64,000 bases of DNA. It comes from Candidatus Poribacteria bacterium (GTDB taxonomy: Bacteria; Poribacteria; WGA-4E; WGA-3G). Under the pieces are notes generated by a model. It was not told where the DNA came from, did no database searches, and saw only the letters and a program-made list of their open reading frames with translations. Position numbers and translations under genes: made by a program. Shown here in pieces: positions 62,739-64,000 of this stretch (within the stretch, counting starts at the first letter, position 1; each line of letters begins with the position of its first letter). The DNA lies in NCBI GenBank assembly GCA_012270865.1, contig JAAXHL010000088.1, positions 1 through 64,000 of the forward strand, in the 5' to 3' direction.

Positions 62739-64000
62739 ATGATTTGGCATATTGCGAAACGAGAAATTTACGACAATCTGAATAGCCTCCGATTTGCGCT
62801 GACAACGGTATTGCTTCTCGGCTTGATGCTGATCAATGCGATTGTGCATCTCCAGGAGCATCCTGTGCGGATGCAGAAATATCACGATGCCGCGACAGAA
62901 TCGTTGAATCGCTTAAAATCTCGAACAAGCTTGTATCTGATTGCGCAAGCAGGTCCCGGATACCTTTACAAAAAACCGTCATCTCTCCATTTCTGCGCGG
63001 ATGGCGGTGAGGACTTTTTGGCTGACAATGTCTACGGCGGATTTTACGCTTGGGCCACCGATGGCTTAGCAGGCTTCTGGCAGTTAGATTATATGCCTGC
63101 GACTCTCAATCGACAAAATATTCGTCCGGACACTATCAAAATAGATTGGACGTTTGTGATCGGGTACGTCTTGAGTCTCATCGCGATTCTGTTCACCTTT
63201 GATTCGATTTCTGGCGAACGCGAGCATGGGACACTCCGTTTGACGCTGGCAAACCCTGTCCCGCGTCATATCGTGTTGATTGGGAAATTTTTAGGCGCGT
63301 TGGTCAGTATCAGTGTCCCGTTTGTGATAGGGATTTTGATGAACCTGTTGGTAATTTCTACGGCCAGCGATGTGCAACTTGGTACTGATGCGTGGAGCCG
63401 CTTAGGCATTATCCTTTTCATTGCGATGCTGTACCTGTGCCTGTTTCTTGCGTTAGGTTTGTTGGTGTCGTCGCGTGTACGGCAAAGTGCCGCAAGTCTT
63501 GTGATCCTTCTATTGATGTGGGTCACTTTCGTGGTTTTCATGCCGAGTACACTTGCCTCTATTGCAAGCGGATTTTCACCAGCAATGACTTATGATGAAT
63601 TCAACGAACGCGCGATGCAACTTGTAAGTGAACTTAGAGGTGAATACGAGGCTCGTTTGCAAGACATGCATAAGGATCCAGCGGAGAAAATGGAGTTCGC
63701 GGGTGAATATGTTATCAAAGATGTGACGGGGCGGGAACGTTTGATCCACGAATACTTAACGCAACAGCACGCCCAAATTCAACTGGCGCGTTCTGTCACC
63801 CGCGTCTCACCGGTCGTGCTTGTTCAGCATCTTCTTGAGGTTTTTGCTGGCACTGGGTTTGAACGGCATCAACAATTTGTGGAGAACGTGCAGCGTTACG
63901 CCCGTGAATACCGAGAATTTGTCTCGGATATGGATAGAGCTGATCCCGATAGTCCACATGTCATTGGGGTTTATGAGGGTATGTCGAAAAAAAACATCAG
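62739..64000 (+). CDS. ABC-2 type transporter permease, cut by the window end
   Basis: An open frame from ATG 62739, two bases after the previous stop, runs without a stop to the edge of the window (420 codons). It reads MIWHIAKREIYDNLNSLRFALTTVLLLGLML, then FTFDSISGEREHGTLRLTLANPVPRHIVLIGKFLGALVSI, followed by four transmembrane segments and a long hydrophilic loop that is unfinished. Clearly the second permease of the module. A missing ATPase subunit could lie beyond the edge. Confidence 0.88.
   Translation, partial: MIWHIAKREIYDNLNSLRFALTTVLLLGLMLINAIVHLQEHPVRMQKYHDAATESLNRLKSRTSLYLIAQAGPGYLYKKPSSLHFCADGGEDFLADNVYGGFYAWATDGLAGFWQLDYMPATLNRQNIRPDTIKIDWTFVIGYVLSLIAILFTFDSISGEREHGTLRLTLANPVPRHIVLIGKFLGALVSISVPFVIGILMNLLVISTASDVQLGTDAWSRLGIILFIAMLYLCLFLALGLLVSSRVRQSAASLVILLLMWVTFVVFMPSTLASIASGFSPAMTYDEFNERAMQLVSELRGEYEARLQDMHKDPAEKMEFAGEYVIKDVTGRERLIHEYLTQQHAQIQLARSVTRVSPVVLVQHLLEVFAGTGFERHQQFVENVQRYAREYREFVSDMDRADPDSPHVIGVYEGMSKKNI

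Noticed and set aside
1-64000. CRISPR arrays, tRNA, rRNA, integrase or prophage genes
   Set aside because: No regularly spaced repeats of CRISPR type, no cloverleaf-like sequence and no phage or integrase protein was recognised.

Overview
The window looks like a piece of a Gram-negative-type bacterial chromosome. It carries a meso-DAP-type peptidoglycan cluster, an Omp85-like outer-membrane barrel and many signal-peptide proteins. Secreted discoidin/LamG-like proteins, a dockerin, Gfo/Idh/MocA oxidoreductases, HpcH and RraA-type enzymes, ECF sigma factors with long C-terminal extensions, and abundant small palindromic repeats point to Candidatus Poribacteria or a close relative. That taxonomic guess is inference from gene content only. 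No prophage, CRISPR array, tRNA or rRNA was seen.

Layout. 1-9.8 kb is accessory: a double nucleotidyltransferase-like protein (334-2352, minus); three secreted proteins that share a C-terminal tail (2603-4980); an oxidoreductase; a 90-bp direct repeat; a short ArsC/Spx-like gene with an in-frame UGA where the first Cys of CxxC belongs (6187-6525, probable selenoprotein); an epimerase; a DNA methyltransferase remnant; and a toxin-antitoxin-like pair. 9.8-16.7 kb holds a dockerin-bearing metallopeptidase, an FG-GAP/ASPIC protein with a frameshifted TPR partner, and a LamG protein. 16.7-18.5 kb encodes a radical SAM protein. 18.7-37.8 kb (minus) is the dcw cluster, in transcription order rsmH, ftsL, ftsI, murE, an alpha/beta hydrolase, a membrane-anchored murF, ddl, mraY, murD, ftsW, murG, murC, ftsQ, ftsA, ftsZ. 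mraZ and murB are absent.

37.9-53.9 kb holds an oxidoreductase, hydantoinase B, an ECF sigma-TPR/ABC-2 permease module interrupted by an in-frame amber codon, RNase P RNA, class II ribonucleotide reductase, tyrosyl-tRNA synthetase, a BolA-like gene, RraA-like and HpcH-like genes and an MDR dehydrogenase. 54-64 kb is regulatory: ECF sigma, zinc-finger anti-sigma, a DUF4252-CBM9-barrel outer-membrane protein, then an ECF sigma factor fused in frame to the GTPase half of FtsZ. A second copy of the sigma-TPR plus two-permease module follows and runs off the end.

Most striking are the sigma::FtsZ chimera, the candidate selenoprotein with a well-placed SECIS-like hairpin, and an internal ribosome-binding site plus start codon exactly at the sigma/extension junction of all three extended ECF proteins. 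Others are the shared VEPxxKLxxTWxxxK tail, and a 21-bp ribosome-binding-site segment shared by two unrelated genes. Everything here was read by eye; no database or folding program was run.
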